Source: a virus. Taken from it: a stretch of DNA of 25,634 bases. Positions within the stretch are counted from its first letter, which is position 1. Every line of letters starts with the position of its first letter. The notes under the pieces are model-generated. The model saw only the letters and a list, made by a program, of their open reading frames with translations. It did no database searches and was not told the origin of the DNA. The stretch lies in IMG/VR virus record IMGVR_UViG_3300027816_000378, positions 1 to 25,634 of that record; one strand, 5' to 3'. This document shows positions 13,550-21,615 of this stretch, piece after piece. Both the position numbers and the translations under genes were made by a program.

Positions 13550-16072
13550 CTATGTTTTTGGCTGTGCTAAGTAAATCGCAAAAGTAGAGCCTAAGGTTAG
13601 GTACTCACTCAACAGATCTGTGGTGAGTCGATTCTGGATAGCAAACCTATTTTTGTATAGGTGGCTTCTAGAGGCACTAGCCGTTCCTTCCCAGAAAAGA
13701 TCTGTACCGTCGCAAGGGCCGTAGTCACCATCAAAGTAAGGCAAGATCACGCCAACATTTTCAAACAGAGCTTTATCTAGTCCAAGGGTACTTCCGTCAA
13801 TGACCTGCCATGTAAGTCGCACTGAAGCATACGCCGCGTTACTTGGCGCGGTTGCGATTAATGAAAGACGATTCCACGATGTTCCTGAAGCTGTGACTGT
13901 GTACTCAGTTCCTATGCTAGAGCTAATAAGGGTCTTTGAACTGTTGTACCAAATGATCTCTGGGGTAACTTCTTCCTGACCTCCGCCAAGAATTTGAGCA
14001 TAGACACTAAACGCATAAGAAGTATTTGGATAGTGGATATCCATGTAGTCTGCATTAGTTGTATAGGAATCAATAAGCACTGTTGATCCAGTTGCGCTTA
14101 CTCGTAAAGAAGTTCCTGATCTATACGCCGTGCCCGATACTGTAGTTCGCGGAACATTGGCTGTGGTTAGGGCGTATGTAAAGGTAAGAGAGTTGAGCAG
14201 AGAATCTACGGTATTAATACCAGTAGTTGCCACAGTAAACGCTCCGTCGTAAGGAGAACCTAAACCAGAAATAACAATGGTAGATCCGGCTTCTATGTCG
14301 TGACTTACAGAGGTTTCTATTCTCACCACATTTGAGTCTACGGTGTAGTGCGTAATTGTGTACACATCTGAGTCAGGCTCTTGTGCTAAAACATTTATTG
14401 ACCCAGATCCATCGGTAATGTTCCAAGGAGCTATTGGGGAAGCAAAGTGTGGGTTTTTTAATTCATTAATTCTTGTGGCTTTTAAAGTTAACTTAAGTTG
14501 TCTAGCCTCTTCAAAGGCAGTGGCTGTGGCACTATTTTCAAATTGCGCTCCATCAAAATAATGATGTTCTGTGGCTACACTATCAGCAGATGTTATTTGA
14601 ATAACGGGGACTGCAAAGTATGAGTTAGCTGGGGCGGTAGCGGTAACCGTTGGTCGAGCGGTGAATCCATTTAATACTGTTGTAGTAGAAGATCCAGTGC
14701 TTGTAGAAATCAAAGTTCCAAGGCGGTCGTACCACTTTATCTTCAATACAATTCCTCTGACAGTACCAACAGAAGATGCGTAAGTGCTAAAGGTATATTG
14801 CTGACCAGCGGTAATTGGAATTCCTTTAAGGATCGGGTTATCGTCCCCGCACTCAATAGTTGTATTTCCAGTGCCCGTGGTTTTACGCACAGATAAAATT
14901 CCAGATTGTTTATTTGGATAGCCTGTAGGAGCGGTAGCCTCGGCATAAGGAGCTGGGTACGGAGCTACTTGCGTGTAAGCCTCAGTAACTTTATTGAATC
15001 CAGATTGAGCAGCAAAAGAAGTAATAGTAGACGCAACAGATATTGAGGTTGCATCCACCGCTGTAATTGTTAAAGGCAAACTAGAGTTAAATGCTGGGTA
15101 TGGACTACCGCTTACTGTTACCTTATGATTAACTTTGTAGTTATGCGCTCCAATAACTAACTTAGCAACGCTAGCAGTAACGGATATTTGCGTCACATCT
15201 TTTTTTACTAAGCTGTTTATAGTGGCTGTAGAATCTGAAGAGATCCAATGACCTTTGGACTCTTCAAAAGAAGAATCGTTATAATCAAGGAATAAGTTTT
15301 TACCTACAAGTACTCCGTCTGTGCTTGGGTTTGGAGTTCCAGCAAGTGGCTCCGGCACTCCATAACCAGTAAACGATTTAATAAAGCTTCTTAATCCGTC
15401 TTGACTACCTTTCTTTTTAAAGTTTTCAATGGCATCTCGAAGGATAATTCTGGCTTGTTGGAGTCCTACCTCTGGCTCAAAGTTGATGCCAAATTGTTTT
15501 AAGAAGTATGGAATTAAAAGACCGCTGACGCGCTCTAGGTTGTATCGGTCTTCAAGCAAAGCAATTAGTGTGTGGGTTCTATCTAAGTCAAAACCAAAAA
15601 CAGAAACAAAGTTATAAAGGTCTTGATTGTTCAAGCTTCCAGACGCGTCATAAATTTGTTCCATTTTCATAATGTCTGGTAGTGAATCGTAGACTTTATT
15701 TCTATAGTTATAATCTTTTACAGACAAACCAATAACGTTAGATGCTCTTACCCATGCGTAGGCAGTAAGCTCAAATACAAATAGAGAGTAATAATAAAAA
15801 GATCCTGGCAGAAGGTTTTGATCTAGGTAGTTAGTAGGATCGGTTTCTTTTGCAGCGTTAACAAGTACATCACCATCAAAGGCATTAACTGGAAATCCGT
15901 ACGGGTTTCTTACAAGTCTTACTTTTGACCACTCACCCGCAGCGCTATTCCAAGAGAGCTGAATAGTTCCGTAGTCTGTAGGATCAGCAGTAAAATTTGT
16001 AGCAACAAAACTTACGGGGTTGTCTGGACCGTAATAAGCTAAGTTGTAATAGTTTAACCCGTAACGTGACAT
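13550..16072 (-). CDS. gpI-type baseplate protein with duplicated binding modules
   Basis: An 840-residue protein. Residues about 20-115 look like a fibronectin-III-like beta domain. Residues 125-240 carry the P2 gpI/tail-I type core: YDSLPDIMKMEQI, LYNFVSVFGFDLDRTHTLI, LLIPYFLKQFG, then KKKGSQDGLRSFIKSFTGY. The C-terminal 580 residues hold two similar composite modules (258-522 and 537-775): a lectin-like beta sandwich with a small beta domain placed after its first strand. The protein ends with YFDGDYG and FWEGTASASRS, like many actinophage tail proteins. It would link the baseplate wedge to host-surface recognition. TAATG overlap with the gpJ gene. Confidence 0.82.
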   Translation of the reverse strand: MSRYGLNYYNLAYYGPDNPVSFVATNFTADPTDYGTIQLSWNSAAGEWSKVRLVRNPYGFPVNAFDGDVLVNAAKETDPTNYLDQNLLPGSFYYYSLFVFELTAYAWVRASNVIGLSVKDYNYRNKVYDSLPDIMKMEQIYDASGSLNNQDLYNFVSVFGFDLDRTHTLIALLEDRYNLERVSGLLIPYFLKQFGINFEPEVGLQQARIILRDAIENFKKKGSQDGLRSFIKSFTGYGVPEPLAGTPNPSTDGVLVGKNLFLDYNDSSFEESKGHWISSDSTATINSLVKKDVTQISVTASVAKLVIGAHNYKVNHKVTVSGSPYPAFNSSLPLTITAVDATSISVASTITSFAAQSGFNKVTEAYTQVAPYPAPYAEATAPTGYPNKQSGILSVRKTTGTGNTTIECGDDNPILKGIPITAGQQYTFSTYASSVGTVRGIVLKIKWYDRLGTLISTSTGSSTTTVLNGFTARPTVTATAPANSYFAVPVIQITSADSVATEHHYFDGAQFENSATATAFEEARQLKLTLKATRINELKNPHFASPIAPWNITDGSGSINVLAQEPDSDVYTITHYTVDSNVVRIETSVSHDIEAGSTIVISGLGSPYDGAFTVATTGINTVDSLLNSLTFTYALTTANVPRTTVSGTAYRSGTSLRVSATGSTVLIDSYTTNADYMDIHYPNTSYAFSVYAQILGGGQEEVTPEIIWYNSSKTLISSSIGTEYTVTASGTSWNRLSLIATAPSNAAYASVRLTWQVIDGSTLGLDKALFENVGVILPYFDGDYGPCDGTDLFWEGTASASRSHLYKNRFAIQNRLTTDLLSEYLTLGSTFAIYLAQPKT
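13748..14464 (-). repeat. Protein-level module copy B in the gpI-type gene
   Basis: Encodes residues 537-775. First strand NELKNPHF...W, then an inserted beta domain (570-650), then the rest of a jelly-roll ending DKALFENVGVILPYFDGD. It parallels the upstream module A in order of elements and in short motifs, but the DNA itself is diverged. Confidence 0.6.
14507..15301 (-). repeat. Protein-level module copy A in the gpI-type gene
   Basis: Encodes residues 258-522. First strand NLFLDYNDSSFE...W, then an inserted beta domain (295-355), then a jelly-roll with AGQQYTFSTYAS, IKWYDRLGTLIS and the closing FDGAQFE. The matching elements in module B are TSYAFSVYAQ, IIWYNSSKTLIS and DKALFE. Confidence 0.6.
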
Positions 16073-17784
16073 TAGACGAGGATTCCTCCACTTAGGGTAA
16101 GGGTAATATCATTTGCTTCTGGTATTTCGTTTACACCACAGATGATGTCGCTAACCGTAAGGATAGTTGATTGACCGGTTGCGGCAGCCGATGTTACGTT
16201 AGCCGCTACTAAAGCATAAGAAAAAGTAGTGGTAGTAGGAACTGCGGTGATGATAAAAGTTCCATCAAATGTCGCATCTACGCCAGTAACTTTTACAGTT
16301 TGACCTACGGTAAACCCGTGCGCCGCACTTGTAGTTAAAGTTGCTACTGAAGAAGTCAGAGCTTTGTTAGTAATAGTTCTAGTAACATCTTGATCTTGTC
16401 TTACTAGTTTGCTTACCTGTGTATAAGCAACGCCCGGTATAGAACTGATTGCAGAGATAACATCTTGTAGGCTGATTCTGTCGTTAAACAACACATTGTC
16501 AAAGTCTAATAGTTCGTTAAGGATTGACTCCACAGAAGCTTGGATAGTGCTCTGACGATATTGAGGTAAGCATGTGATAGCCGCGGTTATATTAACACCA
16601 ACATAGCTAGGTGGTTGGAAGGTAACTGTAGTGTTAGCTGGGATCTTATCTTTTAGATATTCTGTGACATCTGTCTTTAACGCATTAAAGACAGCAGATG
16701 GGGTAGTCCCGTCATTCTCAACTCCTTTGTCTCCATACGGAGCAAAGAACACATTAACACTGGTATACACATCTGCAATAGCGGTTGCTTTTGCGATACC
16801 GCTTACCTGTAAAGTGAGAGCAGAATAATCAGAGATAGATACAGCTCTGTTTAATGATTTAGTGCTAAGGGGGGCATTGATACGGATTGAGTCAGTTGAT
16901 TCTGCGTCTGCTCCGCCAGTAGCTGATCCATCATTTGTAGCAGATACATATTGGTTAAGTACAGAGAGTCCATTAACTTGATTAGTTTCAATAAACTTTA
17001 TTGTGTTTGCGGATACATTGCCCTGTATGCCTCCACCTACGCGATAGGTACAAATAATTTCAGCATTATTGGGAGGAATACGACCGCTTACTCCGTCACC
17101 AAAAACAATATAAGTGACGCCATTAGCATTAGTTACAGTCGTGTAAACAGGATCGTACCCTTGATAATCAATAAGGTACGGAACTTCCGTGTATTCAACT
17201 CCACCAACAGTTACAGAAGTGCTTCCATTAATTACAGGAGACTCTGATAATTGATAGAGCTGATTAGGTTGTCCGTTAGATGTACCAATAGTTTCTGGAT
17301 CCGGCGTTTCACCTTGAGTCGCTAACACAGTTGCTGCTCCATCAACAATTCCAACTTTTGCTGGGACAGTTACAGCGGTGTCAGTTTCAAAAACAATACG
17401 AGTAGTGTTACCACTTATAACTGTAGTGGTAGAAACTTTAGTTCCAGCAGGTACTGTAATAGGACTAGCTGTTGAGTTTTTAAAAGTCAAAGTCACCGTT
17501 GATGCGGTAGCTTCTGTTGGCTTATAACTAAGTAGACGAGCTAATTGAAGAACGCTTTCACGTTGACTAGCTGTTGTGATAAACGCTTCATTAGCCGCTC
17601 TATCAATGTAGTAGTTAAGCAGGTCGCCCATGTAAGAGTATGCCTCTAGGATGGTCATACCAAAATCGGCTGGGTCGCGGTTTGTCCACTCAGGTGCGTA
17701 TTCTGGAATAAGGTTTATAACATCGCGACGAATTGATTCGTAGTCGCGGGATGTGTAATCCGTTTGCGGAATATAGTTTGCCAT
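16072..17784 (-). CDS. Baseplate J-like wedge protein (gpJ/gp6 type)
   Basis: A 570-residue baseplate wedge protein. The start TDYTSRDYESIRRDVINLIP, then DFGMTILEAYSYMGDLLNYYIDRAANEAFI (41-70) is characteristic of gpJ/T4 gp6 proteins, as are VPAGTKVST (111-119), FGDGVSGRIPP (228-238) and SDYSALTLQVSGIAKA (318-333). The C-terminal part ends IICGVNEIPEANDITLTLSGG. Residues about 469-541 are an extra beta domain with AAHGFTVGQTVKVTGVDATF, inserted into the normal C-terminus and similar to the small domains in the gpI-type protein. It joins gp25 and gpI-type proteins in the wedge. ATG start, TGATG overlap with gp25. Confidence 0.93.
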   Translation of the reverse strand: MANYIPQTDYTSRDYESIRRDVINLIPEYAPEWTNRDPADFGMTILEAYSYMGDLLNYYIDRAANEAFITTASQRESVLQLARLLSYKPTEATASTVTLTFKNSTASPITVPAGTKVSTTTVISGNTTRIVFETDTAVTVPAKVGIVDGAATVLATQGETPDPETIGTSNGQPNQLYQLSESPVINGSTSVTVGGVEYTEVPYLIDYQGYDPVYTTVTNANGVTYIVFGDGVSGRIPPNNAEIICTYRVGGGIQGNVSANTIKFIETNQVNGLSVLNQYVSATNDGSATGGADAESTDSIRINAPLSTKSLNRAVSISDYSALTLQVSGIAKATAIADVYTSVNVFFAPYGDKGVENDGTTPSAVFNALKTDVTEYLKDKIPANTTVTFQPPSYVGVNITAAITCLPQYRQSTIQASVESILNELLDFDNVLFNDRISLQDVISAISSIPGVAYTQVSKLVRQDQDVTRTITNKALTSSVATLTTSAAHGFTVGQTVKVTGVDATFDGTFIITAVPTTTTFSYALVAANVTSAAATGQSTILTVSDIICGVNEIPEANDITLTLSGGILV

Positions 17785-18191
17785 CAGTCGCTTACCTCCA
17801 AAATAACCTCACCAGTTCTGGTAAGGATAGCCGTTTTTAGTTTTACTCTCTGCTCATTTTGACGAGGATTATATTTGTAAAAGACCTCGATCATTAAGTA
17901 CCCATCTGTTTTATCTGAGTAGGCATCAACTTTAAGTAATTGAAGTTGAGGTAGCCATTTGCTGAAAGCGGCAGAGACAGACTTCCTTATAGATGCCGCA
18001 GCCCCTTCATCGTTTTCAAATAGATAGGTTTGAATTTCGCTTCCATATGTAGGGCGCATAATGCGCTCGCCAAGACGAGTCATCAACATAAGGACTACTC
18101 GATCTTGCCAAACCTTTGCCTCATCGCTTGTAAACGCAACAGCCCCAGACGCGTCAAAAGAAAAAGGCAATGAGATAGCTTTTTGAGCCAT
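17784..18191 (-). CDS. gp25-type baseplate wedge protein
   Basis: A 135-residue protein of the gpW/gp25 family, which forms the sheath-initiating part of the baseplate wedge. The signature RLGERIMRPTYGSEIQTYLFE lies at about 39-59, with Gly-Glu-Arg and Tyr-Gly as expected of the family, and a beta-rich C-terminus YLMIEVFYKYN around 98-108. The length is typical. It stands between the OB-fold spike protein and gpJ, the standard order in P2-like, Mu-like and phage-tail-like systems. TAATG overlap on its 5' side. Confidence 0.94.
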   Translation of the reverse strand: MAQKAISLPFSFDASGAVAFTSDEAKVWQDRVVLMLMTRLGERIMRPTYGSEIQTYLFENDEGAAASIRKSVSAAFSKWLPQLQLLKVDAYSDKTDGYLMIEVFYKYNPRQNEQRVKLKTAILTRTGEVILEVSD

Positions 18192-18880
18192 TAGCTTCCT
18201 CCGATCCAGAGCGGAAAGTTAGGATCTCCGCCTTCAAACATAACCCACACCCCTTGGCTGGGTTGGGGTTTCCATTTACCAATTAAGTTTAATGTAGCAA
18301 TTATACCTGGAACCGCTGGGCCAACCCCCGCGTTGTCGTGACTTAGGAAGGTATTAGTGCTGTTAGCAGAGGATACAAATTCAATATAGTCCTTTGCCTC
18401 CAGATCCAAAATAAGGCTGACAGTCATGGTGATTTCTGAGTTGTTTCCAGCTAATGTGATTTTGGTATTGCTGTCTGGAATGTCTACTCCGTTTTTTCTA
18501 AACCACATGCTAGCTGTACCAGAGTTAGCGGTAGTTTTAATAAACATGGCAGAGAACTGTACAAAGTAGTCGCCAGTCTCTTCTACATAGATTCGTGTCC
18601 CATCAAGATACGATTTACTGGTATCGGCTTCTATCCAGTTATTGACTACTGTAGCTGTGTTGACCCCGATGGCTTGATCAGAAGTGGTGTAGAAAGTTCC
18701 GTAAGGCCAACTCTTTTGAGCTATGGCTCCCCCGACTGGGTAAGCCCACTCAGTCACTTCACTTCCTAAAACCTGTGGTACAACAAGTTGTACACGTCCC
18801 TGATTCTCCGGATCACTGGAACTGTAAACAAAGCCACGGTAGATGCCGTAAAACCTTTTGTCTGGGCTGTCAATACTCAT
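18191..18880 (-). CDS. gp5/gpV-type spike OB-fold protein with jelly-roll insert
   Basis: A 229-residue baseplate protein. Residues 10-48 (FYGIYRGFVYSSSDPENQGR, VQLVVPQVLGSEVTEWAYP) and 204-228 (QPSQGVWVMFEGGDPNFPLW) are the two halves of the OB-fold seen at the N-terminus of gp5, gpV and VgrG. Between them, residues about 52-203 form a separate jelly-roll-like domain with RIYVEETGDYFVQFSAMF, MWFRKNGVDIPDSNT and IEFVSSANS, a pattern of C1q/TNF-like phage domains. No lysozyme domain or beta-helix spike follows. It would sit at the tail tip with the gpD-type hub. ATGA overlap with the hub gene. Confidence 0.85.
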   Translation of the reverse strand: MSIDSPDKRFYGIYRGFVYSSSDPENQGRVQLVVPQVLGSEVTEWAYPVGGAIAQKSWPYGTFYTTSDQAIGVNTATVVNNWIEADTSKSYLDGTRIYVEETGDYFVQFSAMFIKTTANSGTASMWFRKNGVDIPDSNTKITLAGNNSEITMTVSLILDLEAKDYIEFVSSANSTNTFLSHDNAGVGPAVPGIIATLNLIGKWKPQPSQGVWVMFEGGDPNFPLWIGGS

Positions 18881-20205
18881 CGAGCAACCCTGCTCAATCT
18901 ATTAATAACTGCGGAGGACTTTGTAGTTTGAGGTATCACGGTGCTTAAGGTAGAGGTAGCTGACTTCCATGTTGGAGCAGAAACAGATGCGGCTCGACTC
19001 CTATTGTTTACCGATCCAAATGAGGTTTCTGTCTGAGGAGTAGACCGTCTACCAGTTTTCTTTAATTGAGTTTTAGGCGCTACTTTTGTTTGTTTAACAT
19101 TAGGAATTAAAGTTCTTTGGGGTAGGTAGTCGGGAGACAGGATCTCTTTGCTATCCGTCCATCTGTCTGCCTTTCCTAGTGAGTCCGTTCCAACTTCAAG
19201 GATAGTTGTATAGCGGTGCCTGTTTAGTTCCTCTTCAACAATGACATGTTCTGTAGACAACACTGTCCAAAAACCAGAATAGGTTTGACCTAGACCATCT
19301 AAATAAACAGGGAAATCTGGTCGTAGGGTTGGATCACCAATGACTTCTACCTTAGCTCTATAAGGAAACGCATTCCTAGCTTCAGCAGCTTCCGCCTCGT
19401 ACTTAGCAACATCAAGACTCGGGGCTACAGACACGGTATCAAATTGATCAAGGATCTCCGACTTCTTTTTCTTTCTAGTTTTTTTATTTGCTTTCTGTTT
19501 TGTATAAGATACTTGGCTAGCAGTAAGGACATCTACACCGGATACGGCCACTGCCGCTTTTCTTGCGTCGTCAAACTCTATAGTCTCTCCAATAACTGGA
19601 TTGAATGAATAGATGGTTGTACCATCCAAACTAGATGTTGGCTTCTTTACAAATCGAGGGGCTTCAGCTCTGTACTTTGTATAGTCTTCAAGGATTGGCT
19701 GGAAGTAAAGCTCAGTGTTGGTGGCTCTAAGCGTATAACCACATTGCTTTGCCAGCCTGACCATAAGCTCCCAATCACTGTGACCAGTTTGAGATATCTG
19801 TGGGAAAACTCTTGGGTGAGGTACTGAATAGCAAACAAAGTTGTGCTTCTTTGCAATTTCTCTAACTACCCGATCAGCTGTTGCATTCTTATAAATCTTT
19901 TGTGATTGTCGTTTCATAAGGAAAGACGCACCAATTAAAACTACTGTTACAAAGTTTTTGCCTGGTGTCTGCTCTGGTGCAATGTGATGAACATATCCGT
20001 AGAACTCTCGTCTTTTACCTGGGCCGTACATGGTTACATTAACTGGGCTATTTGGTTCAACAACCTCGTAGGGTAGATCCCAATCTCTAAAGGTTATTGT
20101 CATAATTTCGTGAGAGTATCGGTTTTGTTTTAGGGTAGCCGAGTACACAAATGAAGGCTGTACTGAAGGAGACTCTGGAAACTTAACTTTTACATAATTA
20201 AACAT
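18877..20205 (-). CDS. gpD/gp27-type baseplate hub protein
   Basis: A 442-residue hub protein. N-terminal FRDWDLPYEVVEPNSPVNV, then REFYGYVHHIAPEQTPGKN (67-85) and DRVVREIAKKHNF (111-123), HSDWELMVRLAKQCGY (142-157), TELYFQP (164-170) match the phage late control gene D/gp27 fold that joins tube and spike. Residues 238-248 are a run of basic residues (KANKKTRKKKK) and residues 370-442 form a long Ser/Thr-rich basic tail, probably disordered and not usual for the family. It overlaps the LysM gene by eight bases and the OB-fold gene by four. Tail genes around it support the call. Confidence 0.87.
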   Translation of the reverse strand: MFNYVKVKFPESPSVQPSFVYSATLKQNRYSHEIMTITFRDWDLPYEVVEPNSPVNVTMYGPGKRREFYGYVHHIAPEQTPGKNFVTVVLIGASFLMKRQSQKIYKNATADRVVREIAKKHNFVCYSVPHPRVFPQISQTGHSDWELMVRLAKQCGYTLRATNTELYFQPILEDYTKYRAEAPRFVKKPTSSLDGTTIYSFNPVIGETIEFDDARKAAVAVSGVDVLTASQVSYTKQKANKKTRKKKKSEILDQFDTVSVAPSLDVAKYEAEAAEARNAFPYRAKVEVIGDPTLRPDFPVYLDGLGQTYSGFWTVLSTEHVIVEEELNRHRYTTILEVGTDSLGKADRWTDSKEILSPDYLPQRTLIPNVKQTKVAPKTQLKKTGRRSTPQTETSFGSVNNRSRAASVSAPTWKSATSTLSTVIPQTTKSSAVINRLSRVAR

Positions 20206-20479
20206 TAGGAATCCTTAATTGGGTTCCCGCTGGGATATCCGTAATGTCTTCTAGCTCTGGGTTGTACTCTGGAATAATCCACCAGAACTCTGGTTTGCCA
20301 TAGTACTTAGCCGCAATTTGATCCAAGCGTTCGCCTTTTACATACTCATGAACCCAATAGCGAACTAAACCAAGGGGTGAAAATTGATAGAACACTACAG
20401 GGTTTTCTGCGCCGTCAGGCGTAATAGAAAAGTAATCAACTGTTGAGTATTCGTAGCGAGAGCCTTTAAAGATAGCCAT
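20198..20479 (-). CDS. LysM-containing baseplate adaptor
   Basis: A 93-residue protein whose C-terminal half is a LysM domain: VKGERLDQIAAKYYGKPEFW, with the closing IPAGTQLRIPN. The N-terminal half is beta-rich (YSTVDYFSITPDG). Small LysM proteins at this position (gpX, gp53-like, Afp7 partner) sit between the tube and the hub. Here LysM probably mediates protein assembly in the virion, though peptidoglycan binding cannot be excluded. TAATG overlap with the adaptor gene before it. Confidence 0.85.
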   Translation of the reverse strand: MAIFKGSRYEYSTVDYFSITPDGAENPVVFYQFSPLGLVRYWVHEYVKGERLDQIAAKYYGKPEFWWIIPEYNPELEDITDIPAGTQLRIPNV

Positions 20480-21615
20480 TACTTGCTAGCTCCTATTCCG
20501 GATCCAGAGAAGCATTCAATAGAGATTGAAACTTGTGTTTGAAGCGGGATCATGGTCTCTGTGAACTTAGTATGGTTCATAGAAAGGTTAGAGATCCAAC
20601 CAACATAGGAAAGATTATCTTGCGTAGGTCCAAGTTCTATACCTAGAAGCGTTGGCTGTAAATAACCAATATTGGCGGTTACTCTGTTTAGTAGGTTGGT
20701 GTAATAGCCGGGTTTGCCATCAGGTCCAATGAATCCCGATCCGTTTACTGCTCTAAATAAATATTCAAGATCATAGAGGGTTCCTTGCCGTAGTAAGGCA
20801 TCCATCTCTGTAGCAAAGTCTTGCTTTAGTTCGTTTGGGTATCTATTGAGGTAGTAGGTTTCAAAAGTTTTTAAGTCAGAAGTGGTGCCCTGTGAAGCAT
20901 GCTTGATACAGGCAAAGTCATTAGTTCTATCTAGAAGAAGGTTTAAGCTAACCGTCTCTTGACCTGGAAACACACCTGTTACTACACGAAGAGCATCCGC
21001 AGCAGACGGGGTGATGTCCATATTTCTAGCAACATTTACAGAGATTGATTCTGGGTTCCATAAGAATTGGAAAGCATACTTTCTATCTTCTAAGTTAATT
21101 TCGCTTCCGCCAACGACTTTTGTGCCAGCAACTTTTTCAGCCGCGGTTACAGTTTCTCCAGTAGATGAGTCAATTTGAGTGATGTCGCCAGAGGTGTTCC
21201 AGTACCAAATACGACCACGACGAAGACCATGGAAAGATGTTCCAGATCCATTAGCTCCGCTTACTATAGTTGAATCAACTTCAACTGGTCGTAGCGGGAT
21301 ACTCCACTGATGAGGTGGCAAGTTAAACTTGTAGTCTTTAGGTGAAGCCGTCCAATTATTTTTTGCTGTGGTAACTACATCATTTGAGTTTGGTTTTTCT
21401 TGAGCCTTATCAGCGTCTAATGCCAACAACAAAGCAATATTTCTGTTAGTAAACCCACCTTTTAATCCAGCTTCAATAAGATCTAGTTCGGTATAGGTTT
21501 TACCGTTAAGTACTTTAGTTAAACGCTTATTACCTGTAGAGGTTGAGTTAGTTGAATTAGCGGCAGATGTTTTTTGGTTGTATGAGCCGTAGTTGGTAGC
21601 GTCTAAATATCCCAT
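20479..21615 (-). CDS. Tube/hub adaptor, Afp7-like
   Basis: A 378-residue structural protein. The N-terminal 75 residues are Ser/Thr/Asn-rich, then a charged helix. The segment KYAFQFLWNPESISVNVARN (179-198) and VFPGQETVSLNLLLDRTND (215-233) resembles the tube-like N-domain of Afp7-type proteins of contractile injection systems and phage tails. The C-terminal part repeats beta strands and ends SMNHTKFTETMIPLQTQVSI. With the small LysM protein encoded next it would make the functional equivalent of one Afp7 with LysM, split into two genes. TAATG overlap with the tape measure gene. Confidence 0.72.
   Translation of the reverse strand: MGYLDATNYGSYNQKTSAANSTNSTSTGNKRLTKVLNGKTYTELDLIEAGLKGGFTNRNIALLLALDADKAQEKPNSNDVVTTAKNNWTASPKDYKFNLPPHQWSIPLRPVEVDSTIVSGANGSGTSFHGLRRGRIWYWNTSGDITQIDSSTGETVTAAEKVAGTKVVGGSEINLEDRKYAFQFLWNPESISVNVARNMDITPSAADALRVVTGVFPGQETVSLNLLLDRTNDFACIKHASQGTTSDLKTFETYYLNRYPNELKQDFATEMDALLRQGTLYDLEYLFRAVNGSGFIGPDGKPGYYTNLLNRVTANIGYLQPTLLGIELGPTQDNLSYVGWISNLSMNHTKFTETMIPLQTQVSISIECFSGSGIGASK

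Noticed and set aside
20479-21615. Possible lytic-transglycosylase-like motif in the N-terminal part of the adaptor (AGLKGGFTNRNIALLLAL)
   Set aside because: No catalytic Glu-Ser or matching downstream motif, and the rest of the protein fits a structural adaptor.
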